This document shows positions 1 through 11,349 of a stretch of DNA of 64,000 bases, piece by piece; the first letter of the stretch is position 1; the number at the start of each line of letters is the position of its first letter. This DNA comes from Dama dama (lineage: Eukaryota; Chordata; Mammalia; Artiodactyla; Cervidae). The translations under genes were made by a program, and so were the position numbers. Below the pieces are notes generated by a model, which worked only from the letters and a program-made list of their open reading frames with translations, searched no databases and was not told where the DNA came from. The stretch lies in assembly GCF_033118175.1 (NCBI RefSeq), contig NC_083714.1:6696001-6760000 (forward strand), read 5' to 3'.

Positions 1-2510
1 CAAAACGCTCATACACTATGATCCACTTGGGTTTATTCTAGGGATACAAGGATTCCTCAAAATATGCAAATCAATCAATATGATACACCATATTAACAAA
101 TCAAAAGATAAAAACCATCTGATAATCTCAACGGATGTAGAAAAAGCCTTTGACAAAATTTAGAACCCATTTATGATTAAAATTCTTCAAAAAATAGGCA
201 TAGAAGGAACACACCATAACATAGGAAAGGCCATATATTATATGCCTAAAGCAAACATTATTCTTAATGGTGAAAAACTGAAAGCATTCCCCCTAAGATG
301 AGGAACAAGACAAGGATGTCCACTTTCACCAACATTATTCAACATAGCTTTGGAAGTCCTACTGACAGCAATCAGAGATGAAAAAGAAATTAAAGGAATT
401 CAGATCAGAAAAGAAGAAGTAAAGCTCTCGCTGTTTGCTGATGACATGATACTGTACACAGAAAACCCTAAACATAGTATCAGAAAATTACTAGAGCCAA
501 TCAGTGAATTTAGCAAAGTAGCAAGATACAAAATCAATACACAGAAATCACTTGCATTTCTACATACTAGCAATGAAAAATTAGAAAGAGAAATTAAGGA
601 ATCAATCCCATTCATCACTGAAACAGAAAGAATTAAATATCTAGGAATAAACTTACCTAAGGAGACAAAAGAAGTGCACAGAGAAAATTATAAGACACTA
701 ATGAAAGAAATCAAAGATGATAGAAACAGATGGCGAGATATTGCATGTTCCTGGGTAGGAAGAATCAATATTGTGAAAATGGCTATACTACCAAATGCAA
801 TCTACAGATCCAATGCAATCCCTATCAAATTACAAATGACATTATTCACAGAACTAGAACAAAAAACTTCACAATTCATATGGAAACACAAAGGACCCTA
901 AATAGCCAAAGCAGTCTTTAGAAAGCAATGGAGTTGGTGGAATCAACCTTCCTGACTTCAGGTTATATTACAAAGATTCAGTCATCAAGACAGTGCGGTA
1001 ATGGCACAAAAACAGAAATATAGACCAATGGAACAAAATGGAAAGCCCAGAAATAAGCCCATGCACCTATGGGTACCTTATTTTTTGCAAAGGAGGTAAG
1101 AATATACAATGGGACAAAGAGAGCCTCTTCAATAAATGGTGCTGGGAAAACTTGACAGCTACATGTAAAAGAATGAAATTAGAACACTTCCCAATACCAT
1201 ACACAAAGATAAACTCAAAATGTATTAAAGACCTAAATGGAAGACCAGAAACTATAAAAACTCTTAGAGGAAAACATAGGCAGAACACTCAGTGACATAA
1301 ATCAAAGCAAGGTCATCTCTGATCCACCTCATAGAGTAATGGAAATAAAAACAAAGTAAACAAGTGGGACCTGATTAAACTTAAAAGCTTTTGCACAGCA
1401 AAGGAAACACTAAGCAAGGTGAAAAGACAACTCTCAGAGTGGGAAAAAATAATAGCAAATGAAACAACTGACAAGGGATTAATTTGCAAAATATACAAGC
1501 AGTTCATACATCTCAATACCAAACAAACAAACCAATCAAAAAGTGGGAAAACAGACCTTAACAGACATTTCTCCAAAGAAGACATAGAGGTGGCTAACAA
1601 ACACACTAAAAGATGCTCAACATCACTCATGATTAGAGAAATGCAAATCAACACTTCAATGAGATATCGCCTCACACCAGTCAGAATGGCCATCATCAAA
1701 AAGTCTATAGACAATAAATCCTGGAGAGGGTGTGGAGAAAAGGGAACACTCTTGCACTGTTATAATTGATATAGCTACTATGGAAGACAGTATGGAGATT
1801 CCTTAAAAAACTAGGAATAAAACCACCATATGACACAACAATCCCACTCCTAGGCATATACCCTGAAGAAACCAAAACTGAAAAAGACACATGTATCCCA
1901 TGGTTCACTGCAGCACCATTTACAATAGCTAGAACATGGAAGGAACCTAGATGTCCATCAACAGATGGATGGATAAAGAAATTGTGGTTAAATATACACA
2001 AGGGAATATTACTCAGCAATAAAAAGGAATGCCTTTGAGTCAGTTCTAATTTGGTGGATGAACCTAGAACCTATTATACAGAGTGAAGTAAGTCAGGAAG
2101 AGAAAGATAAATATAATGTTTTAACATATGGGATCTAGAAAAATGGTACTGAACAATTTATTTATAGGGCAGCAATTGAGAAACAGACAGAGATTAGAGT
2201 TTTGGACATGGGGAGAGGGGAGGAGAGGGTCAGATGTATGGAAAGAATAACACAAAAACTTATATAATCATGTAAAAAATAGATAGCCAATGGGAATTTG
2301 CTGTATGGCTAGGAAACTCAACCAGGGGCTCTGTACTAACCTAGAAGGGTGGGATGAGGAGGGAGATGGGAGGGAAGTTCAAAAGGGAGGGGATATATAT
2401 GTCTACCTATGGCTGATTCATGTAGGGGTTTGACAGAAAACAACAAAATTCTATAAAGCAATTATCCTTCAATAAAAAATAAATTTAAAATGTGGAAAAA
2501 AAGAAACAAA
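1..2510 (+). mobile_element. L1 retrotransposon, 3' part of ORF2 plus 3' UTR
   Basis: The stretch runs from inside ORF2 to an A-rich tail near 2465-2510; its 5' part lies outside the window. The reverse transcriptase box FADD is at about 434-445, and the usual downstream ORF2 text follows (the region around YLGINL near 645, then the C-terminal part to about 1760). The frame is broken many times, for example by a TAG near 160 and a stop at 899-901, so the copy is dead. The 3' UTR (about 2040-2460) ends in the typical ruminant L1 tail with ATTATCCTTCAATAAAAAAT. The copy near 63.3 kb belongs to the same general family. Confidence 0.93.
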
Positions 2511-2827
2511 TAAACAACTACACTATGTAACCTATGGGAATATGGTGAGAACTATGGTAGGAAGTGCAACAAGAGAAAGGAGAGGGGGTGCTTGGAGAAG
2601 TGGTTTTCCATTTTCAACCAGGTGGTTGGGGTCAGCTTTGTTGTGAAGCAGAGACTGAGTGAGGACTGGAGGGAGGTTTGGGAGCATGAGGAGACCAGTG
2701 TGACTGGAACAGAGTTGGTGAAGAGGAAAGCAGCAGGATGGGGGGCCGAGAGCTGACAGGGACTGGATGTGGAGGCCTCAGGGGACATGCTAAGGGCTTG
2801 TGCTCACAGTGAAGTGGGAGGTGGTGG
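2511..2827. other. No gene seen; GA-rich unclassified interspersed sequence
   Basis: Purine-rich sequence without a convincing reading frame. Its wording resembles a widespread mammalian repeat, but I cannot name the family. Confidence 0.4.
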
Positions 2828-3290
2828 AGGGTGGCTGTGGGTTGAATTGTGTCCCCCAGGAAAAAAAAAATGTTGAAGTCCCAACCCCTGGGGCCTGTGG
2901 ATTGACTTGTTTTGGAATTAGGGTTTTGCAGTTATAATTAGTTGAGTTCACACTGTGTTACAGTGGACCTAATCCAATGACTGGTATGTTTGTAAGAAAG
3001 CCATGTGAACACACACAAAGAGAGGCTGTGTGAAGACAGGGGAAGAGTTGGAGTGAAGTGTCTACAAGGCACAAGTCTAGAAGGCCAGACTGCAGGCCAC
3101 CACCAGAAGCTACGAGAGAGGCCTGGAACTGACTCCCTCACTGCCATCAGAAGGAATCAGCCTTGCCAACATCACAGTCTCAGACTCCTGGCCTCCCGAA
3201 CTGTGAGAGAATAAATTTCTCTTGTCTGAAGGCATCTCCTTTGTGGTACTTTATGATGGAAGCCCTAGGAACCTCGTACAATTATCAACA
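2828..3290 (+). mobile_element. MLT1-type (ERVL-MaLR) solitary LTR
   Basis: The text follows the MLT1 LTR plan: GGTTGAATTGTGTCCCCC near the start, a CCTAATCCAATGACTGGT block near 2968, a CTGTGAGAGAATAAATTTCT polyadenylation region near 3200, and the terminal GCCCTAGGAA near 3262. No internal retroviral region adjoins it. It is an old, diverged solo LTR. Confidence 0.8.
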
Positions 3291-3439
3291 GAGCAGTGAT
3301 ATAATCTGACTGATATTTTTGATTCATAAAGTCCGGGTACATATTGTTTGTATTGTTTTACATGCTTATTGATATTGACTTCATACATGAAAGACTTGCT
3401 TACTGGAAGGTCACAAAGTTCTCATCTGAGTCCTTAACT

Positions 3440-4600
3440 TTTTTATCCATTTAGCTTTTGCCTGTAAAGCTCTGAGCATTTGAACATAATCTTTGTGAAT
3501 GTCTGAAGGTAAGTACACAAGGCAATGGAGGTTTGTTTTTCCACATATGGATCTAGATTTTCCACAACCATTTGTTCAACAAGACTATCCTCCCTCCATT
3601 GAATTATCTATACTCCTCTGCTGAATATCCACTGACCACATACATATGTCTGGAAATGCTTCTGGACTGTCAGTCCTGTTCCATGGATCCACAGTTCAAG
3701 TACTGGACATGTAGAGTAAGTTATGAAATTAGGCTGTGTTAGTCTTTTAGTTTGTGCATAGTCACAATTGTTTGGGCTATCGTTGAGCTTCTATTCTCAC
3801 ATAAATTTCAGTGTCAGCTCATCAGGGACTTCTCTGGTTGTCCAGTGGTTGAGATTCTACCTGCCAATGCAGGGAACACAGGTTCAATCCCTGCTCCGGG
3901 AAGAGCCCACAAGGTGCAAGGCGACGAAGCCTAAGCGCCACAACCCCTGAGCCTGTGCTCTAGAGCCTGCCAGCTGCAACTACGGAAGCTGGAGTGCCTA
4001 GAGCCTGTGCTCCATAACAGGAGATGTAATTGCAATGAGAAGCTTATCTGCTGCAACTAGAGCATAGCCCCCACTCACCACAGATAGAAAAATCCCATGT
4101 GTGCAGCAGCAAAGACCCAGACAAGCCAAAATTACATAAACAAACAAACAAATGAATCTTTTAAAAAAGAATCTGCCTCACAGTGCAGGGGACGTTGCTT
4201 CGATCTCTGGTCAGGGAACTAAAATCCTACATGCAGTGGAGCAACTACTGAGACTGGGCATCACAACTGGAGTGTCTGTGCACTGCAACAAAAGATCCTG
4301 TGTGACACAGTGAAGTTTTCACATTCCCCAAATAAGACTCAATGCAGTGAAATAAAGAAAGAAAATATTTGTTTAAGAAATCAGGTCATCAATTTCTACA
4401 AAAATATTTGCTGGCATTTTGATGGACTCTACAGATGAGTTTGGGGGATATTGAGCCCTGAACAGTATCAATTTTTCTCAGCAGACATGACTGAAGAACA
4501 CGCATGTGATCTATCTATGCATTTTAGGTCTTCAATTTCTCCCATGGCTTTCACAGACAAATTTGTGTGACAAATTTTCTTAAATGTACCCCAATGTTTC
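3440..4600 (-). mobile_element. Old L1M fragment, split by a SINE pair
   Basis: On the plus strand this reads as antisense L1 ORF2, for example the 'CCACAACCATTTGTTC' block near 3563 and 'TGTTCCATGGATCC' near 3678. It resumes with 'AATTTCTACAAAAATATTTG' after 4390. The two halves join across 3825-4380, where a SINE pair was inserted, so the L1 is older than the SINEs. The 3' limit near 4600 is approximate. Confidence 0.7.
3825..4380 (+). mobile_element. Two adjacent CHR-type (tRNA-Glu) SINEs
   Basis: The first unit starts GGGACTTCTCTGG and runs to an (ACAAA)n tail near 4150. The second, 5'-truncated unit (about 4165-4370) follows at once. The pair is bounded by one near-perfect 11-bp target duplication, TCAGCTCATCA at 3814-3824 and TCAGGTCATCA at 4381-4391, so both units may have arrived in a single event. 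Confidence 0.8.
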
Positions 4601-6400
4601 ATAAAGGGTAAGGAGCCCTGTGTGTCTCAATCCAACTAGGCAAAGTGGTACTGGAAATGGGAAGTTATGAAGGCAGAGAAGATGCAGGCTGGACCAGGTA
4701 GGACTTTTCAGGCCTCTGAAAGGCTGTGGCTTCAACTCTGACTGAGAGGGAGCCAGCTGGAGGTTTTGGAGAGAATTACAGGACCTGACAGGTATGAAGG
4801 CAAACTAGCAGCTTCAGCAGTCCATATATGGGGTGAAAGTAGCTGAATGATTCCAAGTTTGCTGACTAAAGAAAGGAGAATCAGACGACAGCCCCATCCC
4901 CCTGGTGACCTGGCTTCACAATTCGGGGCCAGTTTGGGTAGCATTGTCTAGAAAGGGCAGTCCCCAGTGCCCCTTCTCAAGGTTTTGCCCTTTCCTCCAG
5001 CTATCCTTTGTAAACTCTCCCCTCCCACTTTGGTGATTTACCCACAAAAACTCTCATTTGTCTCCTTTTTTACCACGTGGTTGGTGGTTTCTTAGCTAAG
5101 AGCCAATCCCTTAGCAAGAAAATTAAGTAATACACAAAACTGTGGTACCTCAATTCAATAATAGTGAATACTTTGCTATCGGAAGTGAAAAACGGAACAA
5201 ATCAACAACAATAACAACAAAACCACCTTGGTTTAAGCCAAAGGGAGAATTTCTGGGTCTGTGTAACTAAAAGGTACAGAGGTAGTTTCTGTCTTCAGGC
5301 AAGGCTGGATCCAGCATTTGGTTCCCTGAGATCTACCTTCTTGCTCTAGCTCCTCCTCTGTCCCTTGCCAGCCTGCCTCCCCTACAGCTCCCAAACTGTC
5401 ACTGGTTGGATGATATCAACACAGCTGGAGGAAAGCAGTACTCCAACTGGCCTGGTTGAGCCACCTGCCCACTCCTGGAATCAGAGGTGAAGTCAACTCT
5501 ATCATAATCATAATGGGTGAGAGAAAAGGAAAGGGATGATTTCCCAGGGTGACAGGAGGATACCAGAACCAAGAGAAGGAAAATGGATGCCGGGTGATAA
5601 AATCCACTGATGTCCTCGATGCTGGTATAAACTTTTCATCAAATTCAAAATCAATCTCTAATGTTTTTTAAGCGAGATAGGAAAGATTCTTCATTTATGG
5701 GAGCATGGGCCCTGCTACAGACCCTGACTCTGGGGGTCCACATCCACTTCTTGGGGGAGTCCTGTTCCCAATGCTCCCTCACAAACCTTTGCTGAATTAA
5801 AGTTTCTAAGTGTTTTTTTTTTCAAGAGGGAAATGGGGCAGACCATTATTTCCCAAAGCAAAATCATTTCGAAAGTCATGATTCTTTATGAATATATTTA
5901 ATCAACATGGAAATCTAATTATTGATAGTTTTTCCTAATGTCCAGTGATGACATTAGCAGTTGAGGGGTGCTCATTCTGGGTGGTTATACTCTGCACTGC
6001 CCCACATGTTCATATGGTTGGAATGTACTGAAAGACAGCAACACGCCAGGCCCAGAATTCTGCAATTTGCTTTCATCTCTTTCCGTATTAGTTCCCAGCT
6101 ATCTGGTTTGCTCTCTGATTGCCATATGTTATTCCAGCAGGATGAACTCACCATGGTTTTTACTCAACATTTCCCCCTGTATTTACATTCTACTAATCTT
6201 TCACAATTACAGACAATGCATTAAATAATACTGTGGTTGATTTTGCCTTGCTTATATATACAAGAATTTTCCTATGATACATTCCCAAAAGAGGGTCAAA
6301 GGATATATGCATCTTAAAATGTAATAGAAAGTGCCAATCAAATGTCCAGATAGATTTTTACTACCACTCTGATACTGGATAAGGGTCCTTGTTTTGGCTT
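4600..6400. other. No gene seen; unique or ancient repeat sequence
   Basis: I see no exon-like or conserved frame. The part around 4690-4900 has the wording of a common old mammalian interspersed repeat that I cannot name. The short frames present (for example 5961-6224) have no family signature. Confidence 0.5.
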
Positions 6401-6402
6401 CC

Positions 6403-6690
6403 AGCGGCTTCCTGGTGATCCAGTGGTATAGAGTCTGCCTGTCAATTGAGGGCACATGGGTTCAATTCCTGGGCCAGGAAGATTCCACATGCCCAGGGCA
6501 AATAAGCTTGTGTGCCACAACTACTGAGCTCACCACGATCTAGAGTCCGTGTTCCTCGACAAGAGAAGCCTCTGTAATGAGAAACCTGAGAACAGCAATT
6601 AGAGAGTAGCCCCCGCTGGCTCCAAGTACAGAAAACCTGCACACAGTTAACAACACATGGCACAGCCAAAAATAAAGAATCTTCATAAAT
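6403..6690 (+). mobile_element. CHR-type SINE (tRNA-Glu derived)
   Basis: It begins GGCTTCCTGGTGATCCAGTGG, carries the tRNA B-box-like GGGTTCAATTCC near 6459 and the 'GTGCCACAACTACTGAGC' body near 6512, and ends in an AAAATAAAGAATC tail. Confidence 0.85.
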
Positions 6691-6779
6691 AAAACTTTTA
6701 AAGAGTCCCTATTTCCAACTATAGCCTTCTCAGACATTGAAGATTTCTGTTAATTAAGTTCATCCTACACTAAGATATG

Positions 6780-7382
6780 ACCTGTTCCTACAGAGCCAAT
6801 CTTAAAAAGTAAAACCAAAAGGATCAAACTGTTTCCAAGCAACTTAACAGGATTCGAGAATAAAGCTCAAGAATAAATTTAGGAATAGAAAAATATCAAG
6901 CCTCGAAGGGAAATTTGATATTGCTTGGCATCCAATCTAAAATTACCAGGAGGCAAAGAAGCAGAAAATTCCAATCCCTTATTACAGAAATAAGTGTGTT
7001 GCTGTTGTTCATTCCCTCAGTCATGTCTAACACTTTGGGACCCCATGGACTGCAGCTCTCCAGGCTTCCCTGTCCTTCACCGTCTCCCAGAACTTGCTCA
7101 AACTCATGTCCATTCAGTCGGGATACCATCCAACCATCTCATCCTTGTGTCGTGTTCCCTTCTCCTCCTGCCTTCAATCTTTCCCAGCATCAGTGTCTTT
7201 GCCAATGAGTTGGCTCTTCATATCAGGTGGCCAAATTGTTGGAGATTTTAACAGAAATCAGTTAAAATGCATAAACTGGAAAGGAAGAAATAAATATGAA
7301 TTTATTTACAGACAAAAATGGGATCTACAAAAGAGCTATTACAATTAATTAGTAAGTTTAGCAAGGTTTCAGGATACAAGGA
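6780..7382 (+). mobile_element. Degenerate L1-like sequence hosting BovB pieces
   Basis: The 7243-7382 part resembles the L1 ORF2 stretch ending 'AGCAAGGTTTCAGGATACAAGG' at 7360-7381. The 6780-6995 part resembles, in wording, the sequence at 60480-60700. A BovB fragment (6996-7242) interrupts it. Family assignment is tentative. Confidence 0.45.
6996..7242 (-). mobile_element. BovB (RTE) 3'-end fragment
   Basis: In antisense it shows the BovB 3' region: 'CCCTCAGTCATGTCTAAC' near 7015, 'CATGGACTGCAGCTCTCCAGG' near 7045 and 'TCAGGTGGCCAAATTGTTGG' near 7224. It is heavily 5'-truncated and faces away from the fragment at 7383. Confidence 0.88.
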
Positions 7383-7728
7383 TACTCTTGAGAGTGCCTT
7401 GGACTGAAAGGAGATCGAAGCAGTCAATCGCAAAGGAAATCAGTCTTGAATATTCATTGGAAGGACTGATGCTGAAGCAGAAGCTTCGACACTTCGGCCA
7501 GCAGATGCAAAAAGTTGACTCACTAGAAAAGACCATGATGCTGCAAAAGATTGAAGGCAAAAGGAGAAGGGGACCATAGAGGATGAGATGGTTAGATAGC
7601 ACCAGCAACTCAGTGGACATGAACTCGAGCAAATTCCAGGAGACAGTGGATCTCAGAGCCTGGTGTGTTACAGTCCATGGGGTTGCAAAGAGTAGACTGG
7701 ACACAACTTAAGAGACTGAAAAACAACA
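7383..7728 (+). mobile_element. BovB (RTE) 3'-end fragment
   Basis: It encodes the broken C-terminal part of the BovB ORF (PWTERRSKQSI... through EYSLEGLMLKQKL...) and ends with the 'CAGTCCATGGGGTTGCAAAG' region and an AACAACAAC tail. It forms an outward-facing inverted pair with 6996-7242. Confidence 0.88.
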
Positions 7729-7739
7729 ACATTCTGGTA

Positions 7740-8137
7740 TTCTATGTGTAAATCTAACTATAAAACTGAGAAAATATTCCAAAATCAATACTGAATGGCA
7801 GTATACAACTTTCTTATTCTCCCACTTCTTACATTGTTTTCACTTATGTTGTACTCCTTGAATACCTGGATTGCAGAACCTCTCCTCCTACTGAAAGACA
7901 AATGCAGTATTCGAGGAAGTGCAGAAGCTAAAACTAAAGTCAGAGACAGCACAGTAGCTCAGTTTTATTTTCTGCAGTTAACAATCACCAAACAAACTGT
8001 GGACCCTGAGCCCCCAAACAGCAGCACAGGCACAACATGAAGCCTGATCAAACTACTGTGGAAAGCAATGCCCTCGGGAAGGACACTTGAGGCTAGGGCA
8101 CATAGGCTAGGTTTAAGTCCCTTTTCCATGCTGAGGC
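7740..8137. other. No gene seen; 3' flank of the LAGE3-like relic
   Basis: This lies downstream, on the minus strand, of the relic's stop codon. I see no clear AATAAA in the expected distance and no other supported feature. Confidence 0.4.
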
Positions 8138-9463
8138 TTAGCAAAAAGGCGGGGGCACAAAGTGCTGCAAGGTTCGCATCACCAGGGAAAGCTGGTCCAG
8201 ACAGAAGGCGATGGACGTCTGGAGAAGGCAATGGTCTTCAGCAGTCAATCGGCTAAAATGGAGGGAACATGAAATTCAAGTCTCCGCAGAGGAGGAGGAG
8301 GAAGAGAAGCATGTCCCCCCTCTGTCCCCGCACATCTATAAGCCCAGAGCACCACACTTCTTCTTTAGGCTTAACCCGCGATTATGGCTCCTCCTGAGCT
8401 GAGACTGGCCCTGGCCGCCACCCACCACCCCATCCGGGGCCCCAGCGCCCTTTATTTTATTTTATTTTTTTTTAATTTTTTTAAAATTTTTATTAGTTGG
8501 AGGCTAATTACTTCACAACATTGCAGTGGGTTTTGTCATACATTGACATGAATCAGCCATGGAGTTACATGTATTCCCCATCCCGATCCCCCCTCCCACC
8601 TCCCTCTCCACCTGATTCCTCTGGGTCTTTCCAGTGCACCAGGATGAAACCAGCCCCCTTTAGAACTGACAGAACCAACAGGGGGCCGTTAACATTGAGC
8701 TCCTTCTGAACTGGCGCTCGCAATGGAGTACTTTAAGACAGGAAGTTGCAGGCGATCTTTGCCTGAGCGAGTGATGCGAAAGGCACGGTGAGGCTGATGG
8801 TGGAGATACGGTTAAGGCACCATCCACACCAGTCATTTTGCCTGTACGTCAGGCTCCCTGCTCACAGAGAACCACCTTCTCTCACAAGGCCGCTGCCAGA
8901 CACCCTGGATATCACCGCCTGACCCTCTGGATCCCTTCAGGTTGCTTTTCTTCACCACCATCCCCGGGCAGCCAGACCACCCCTGACCCATACCCTCCAG
9001 CCCCCCAGAGTACCCTCCTCCTACACTTTAGGCCCCGCCACCTGCAACCCCCCCAAACCACCCCTAGCCCACACCCCGACCCCCGTGGCCGCCCGGCCCC
9101 TGGGGCTCCTGGAATAGGATACAACTGGAGGGCTCGGTTAATCAGAACTCTGGCTCCAGGTGCAGCGTCTCCACCAGGCCCTGGAGCGTGGGGTGCCCCC
9201 GGGATCTGCGGAATACCACTGGCTGCACCACCTGACTCTCCTGCAGCACTGGGGCCTCTGGGATCAGCCAGGTCGCCAGAGCCACCAGGGACTCCAGGAC
9301 TGATAGCGTCACCAGCGCCAGCTGGGTCGCCAGGGCCATTGTGGCCACCAGCACCACCCGGCATGCCGCGGTCGTCACGTGCTGTGCCAGCTGCAAAGGC
9401 CACGGCACCTGTGTCTTCATCGGCTGCCCTCGCGGCTCCTCCACCGTGTGCCTCGGACTCCAT
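8138..9463 (-). pseudogene. LAGE3: CTAG/LAGE3-family (Pcc1-like) gene relic, three exons with introns
   Basis: Three blocks on the minus strand match the cancer/testis CTAG-LAGE family; its member LAGE3 is a subunit of the KEOPS tRNA-modification complex. Exon 1 (9463 to about 9148) opens at ATG 9463 and encodes a Gly/Ala/Pro-rich segment containing HAPGPGGDAA, close to the HAPGPGRDAA I recall in LAGE3. Exon 2 (8841 to 8671) encodes the core strand SLTVPFASLAQAKIA and KELNVNGPLLVL. Exon 3 (8252 to 8138) encodes RLTAEDHCLLQTS, then LDQLSLVMRTLQHF, ending in TAA. Donor GTCAGT at 8670 and acceptor CATTTTAG before 8252 join in phase to read ...LLVL-RLTAEDH, as in family members. An in-frame TAA at 8735-8733 in exon 2 breaks the frame. 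Introns are kept, so this is a DNA-level copy and not a retrocopy. The exon 1/2 junction is unresolved. Confidence 0.72.
8455..8648 (-). mobile_element. L1 3'-end fragment in intron 2 of the LAGE3-like relic
   Basis: The reverse complement ends in the ruminant L1 tail ('AGCCTCCAACTAATAAAAAT' read from about 8509 downwards) followed by an A/T-rich tail at 8455-8490. Only about 190 bp of the 3' UTR is present. It lies wholly inside the intron and so did not itself break the coding exons. Confidence 0.85.
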
Positions 9464-10034
9464 CTTGAACCCCTCTCCCCCTCCCCCTGCGGCATGAAAG
9501 ACTGAACCCTCCCTACAGAATCCAGCCCTATAGTGCGACCGGCAACTCAGCATCAGCAGAGCGCCTGCACAAACAAACCCTGGTCCTACCTCACAATTGG
9601 TTCCCACTGACAATGGGCGTCCCCTGCTGAAGCTTCACGTGTTCACGTGCAGTGTCGCCCCAATGTGCGGGCAGAGACACACCCACGTGGTCTGCACCCT
9701 CTAAGTTAGCCCTGCCTCAGGCCCAGAAACCTGATAAATGACTCAGCTGTTGTGAGGCCTCTGGGTGGCGCTTCACCCTTAGTGTGAGAGCAGCTCCTCA
9801 GTGCGCATGCTCAAACAGACCCCACCCCACTCCTCAGGGCACGCGACTGTTTCCCGTCTGAGCCTGCAAACCCCAAGTGAGCCCCGGTCCCTGTGCATCT
9901 CCAAGACCGCTCTGCTGCCAACCTGGCCATGCTCACAGGTGAGCATCCTGCTGAGCGCAGGTCCTTATCTTGGACTTCTGGAGGGGAGTCGGGCACTGCT
10001 GGGTCAGGGCCAGTGTGTCCCTCTGGTGTCCCGC
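9464..10034. other. GC-rich flank upstream of the LAGE3-like relic
   Basis: This is GC-rich sequence 5' of the relic's ATG on the minus strand, where the original promoter would lie. The exon 1 frame stays open back to 9613, but I prefer the ATG at 9463 because the family-like Gly-rich segment starts there. I recognise no specific element. Confidence 0.4.
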
Positions 10035-10465
10035 ATGTAGCTCATGTGTGTGTATGTGCTTCTATGTGTGTGAGCACATGGGCAGGTACATGCACATGGG
10101 CGTGTGAGCGTGTGTGTCTGTGTGTGTGCCCGAGAGAGAGAGTGCCCATGCACAGGTGCCAGCACACGGGTGTGTGCCTGTGTGTGTGAGACAGCGTGTA
10201 CACAGGTGCATGCACATAGGGGTGTGCATGTGTATGTGGAGGTTCATGCACATAGGCGTGTGCATGTGTGTGCAGGTGCTTTGACATGGTCATGGGCATG
10301 TGTGTGAGAGAGAAAGCAAGCACATGCTCAGGTGTTGCACATGGGTGTGTCTTTGTGTGTGTGAGAGTTTGTCATCAGTTGCATGAACATGTGTGTGTGC
10401 ACGAGAGAGCACACGGTTCAGGTGCATGCATATGGGCATGTGTGTATGTGTGTGTGGGCACATAT
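10035..10465. repeat. GT-rich minisatellite of variant units
   Basis: Imperfect tandem units of roughly 45-65 bp share the core CAGGTGCATGCACATGGGC, followed by (GT)n and sometimes a GAGAGAG block. Alternating purine-pyrimidine runs dominate. All long open frames across it (Cys/Val-rich on plus, His/Thr-rich on minus) are products of the repeat. Confidence 0.85.
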
Positions 10466-11349
10466 GCAGGGCCCCACCCTGGACACATGAGTCCAGGGAT
10501 TCGGAGTGGGCTCTGCCTGGCCGCCTGGGGAGGGAAGCGGGGACTGCTGTTGGATTCACTGGGGATGCCTTGGGGATGTCATGGGGCTCTGGGCACACAG
10601 ACCACAGGAACTCTAGATTGTGGGCCTCCTACGGCCCCCCAGAAACATGGGAGGGACTGGCTGGACCCAAGGGCTGCAGGAGAAGCAGTGTCCCCTGGGA
10701 CACTCCCAGTCTCTTGGCCCTCTGCTGGCACAGCGTTCGTGGGTTCACCCTCCCCAGGAACACAGTTGTGCGGCTCTCTGGGGGCCTGGAGGAGTCAAGT
10801 CAACAGGCAGGGTACAGCCGAGGGTGATGGCAGGGCTGGGGTAAGTGTTTATCTCTTCCCCATACCCTTCTGCCCACAAGTCGGCAGGGTCAGCTGATGC
10901 ATTACAGTGGGGATCCGGGGCTGCCTACCTGGCCTCCTCATGCTAGCCCCTACCCTGCCCTCTGGGATGGGCACCACTGCTGCAGGGACCTGAGGTGGGC
11001 ACCCACCTGGGTGTGGCTCCCACGTGAGAGCTTCAAGCTGATTCCCTTTCCATGCCTCAAATCCTCCATGTGGCAGGTTCACTGAACCCCACGTGTCTGT
11101 CACATCCAGTCCTGAGATGGCTGAGGGGGCCCTTGAAGGGCTTCCCTTACACCCTGACATGGGATGGATGGGTGGGGCTGGGTGAGGGCCAGGGTCCAGT
11201 GGGGACACCCTTACTGTGCTAAAAGCTTCTGCAAACATAGCAATAAAGACATCATTTCCAGCGTGGCTGTGGAGCTCTGTGTGGTCGGTCCCCTTCTGTC
11301 ACCCCGCTGTCCTAAGATGCTTTCCCTCCTTCCCTCAGAGAATCTCCTC
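10466..11349. other. No gene recognised; GC-rich sequence
   Basis: Several frames are open (for example 10393-10827 plus and 10849-11238 minus), but none shows a family signature. High GC explains their length. Nothing else is supported. Confidence 0.45.

Noticed and set aside
8838..9497. Long Pro/Ala-rich plus-strand frame (219 codons)
   Set aside because: It lies antisense to the Gly-rich exon 1 of the LAGE3-like relic; high GC keeps the opposite strand open.
8912..9613. Collagen-like 233-codon minus frame as a gene in its own right
   Set aside because: Only the part from ATG 9463 to about 9148 looks like a family exon; the rest reads through the intron and the upstream flank.
9893..10897. 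Cys/Val-rich and His/Thr-rich frames
   Set aside because: They are translations of the GT-rich minisatellite or GC-rich sequence next to it, without domain signatures.
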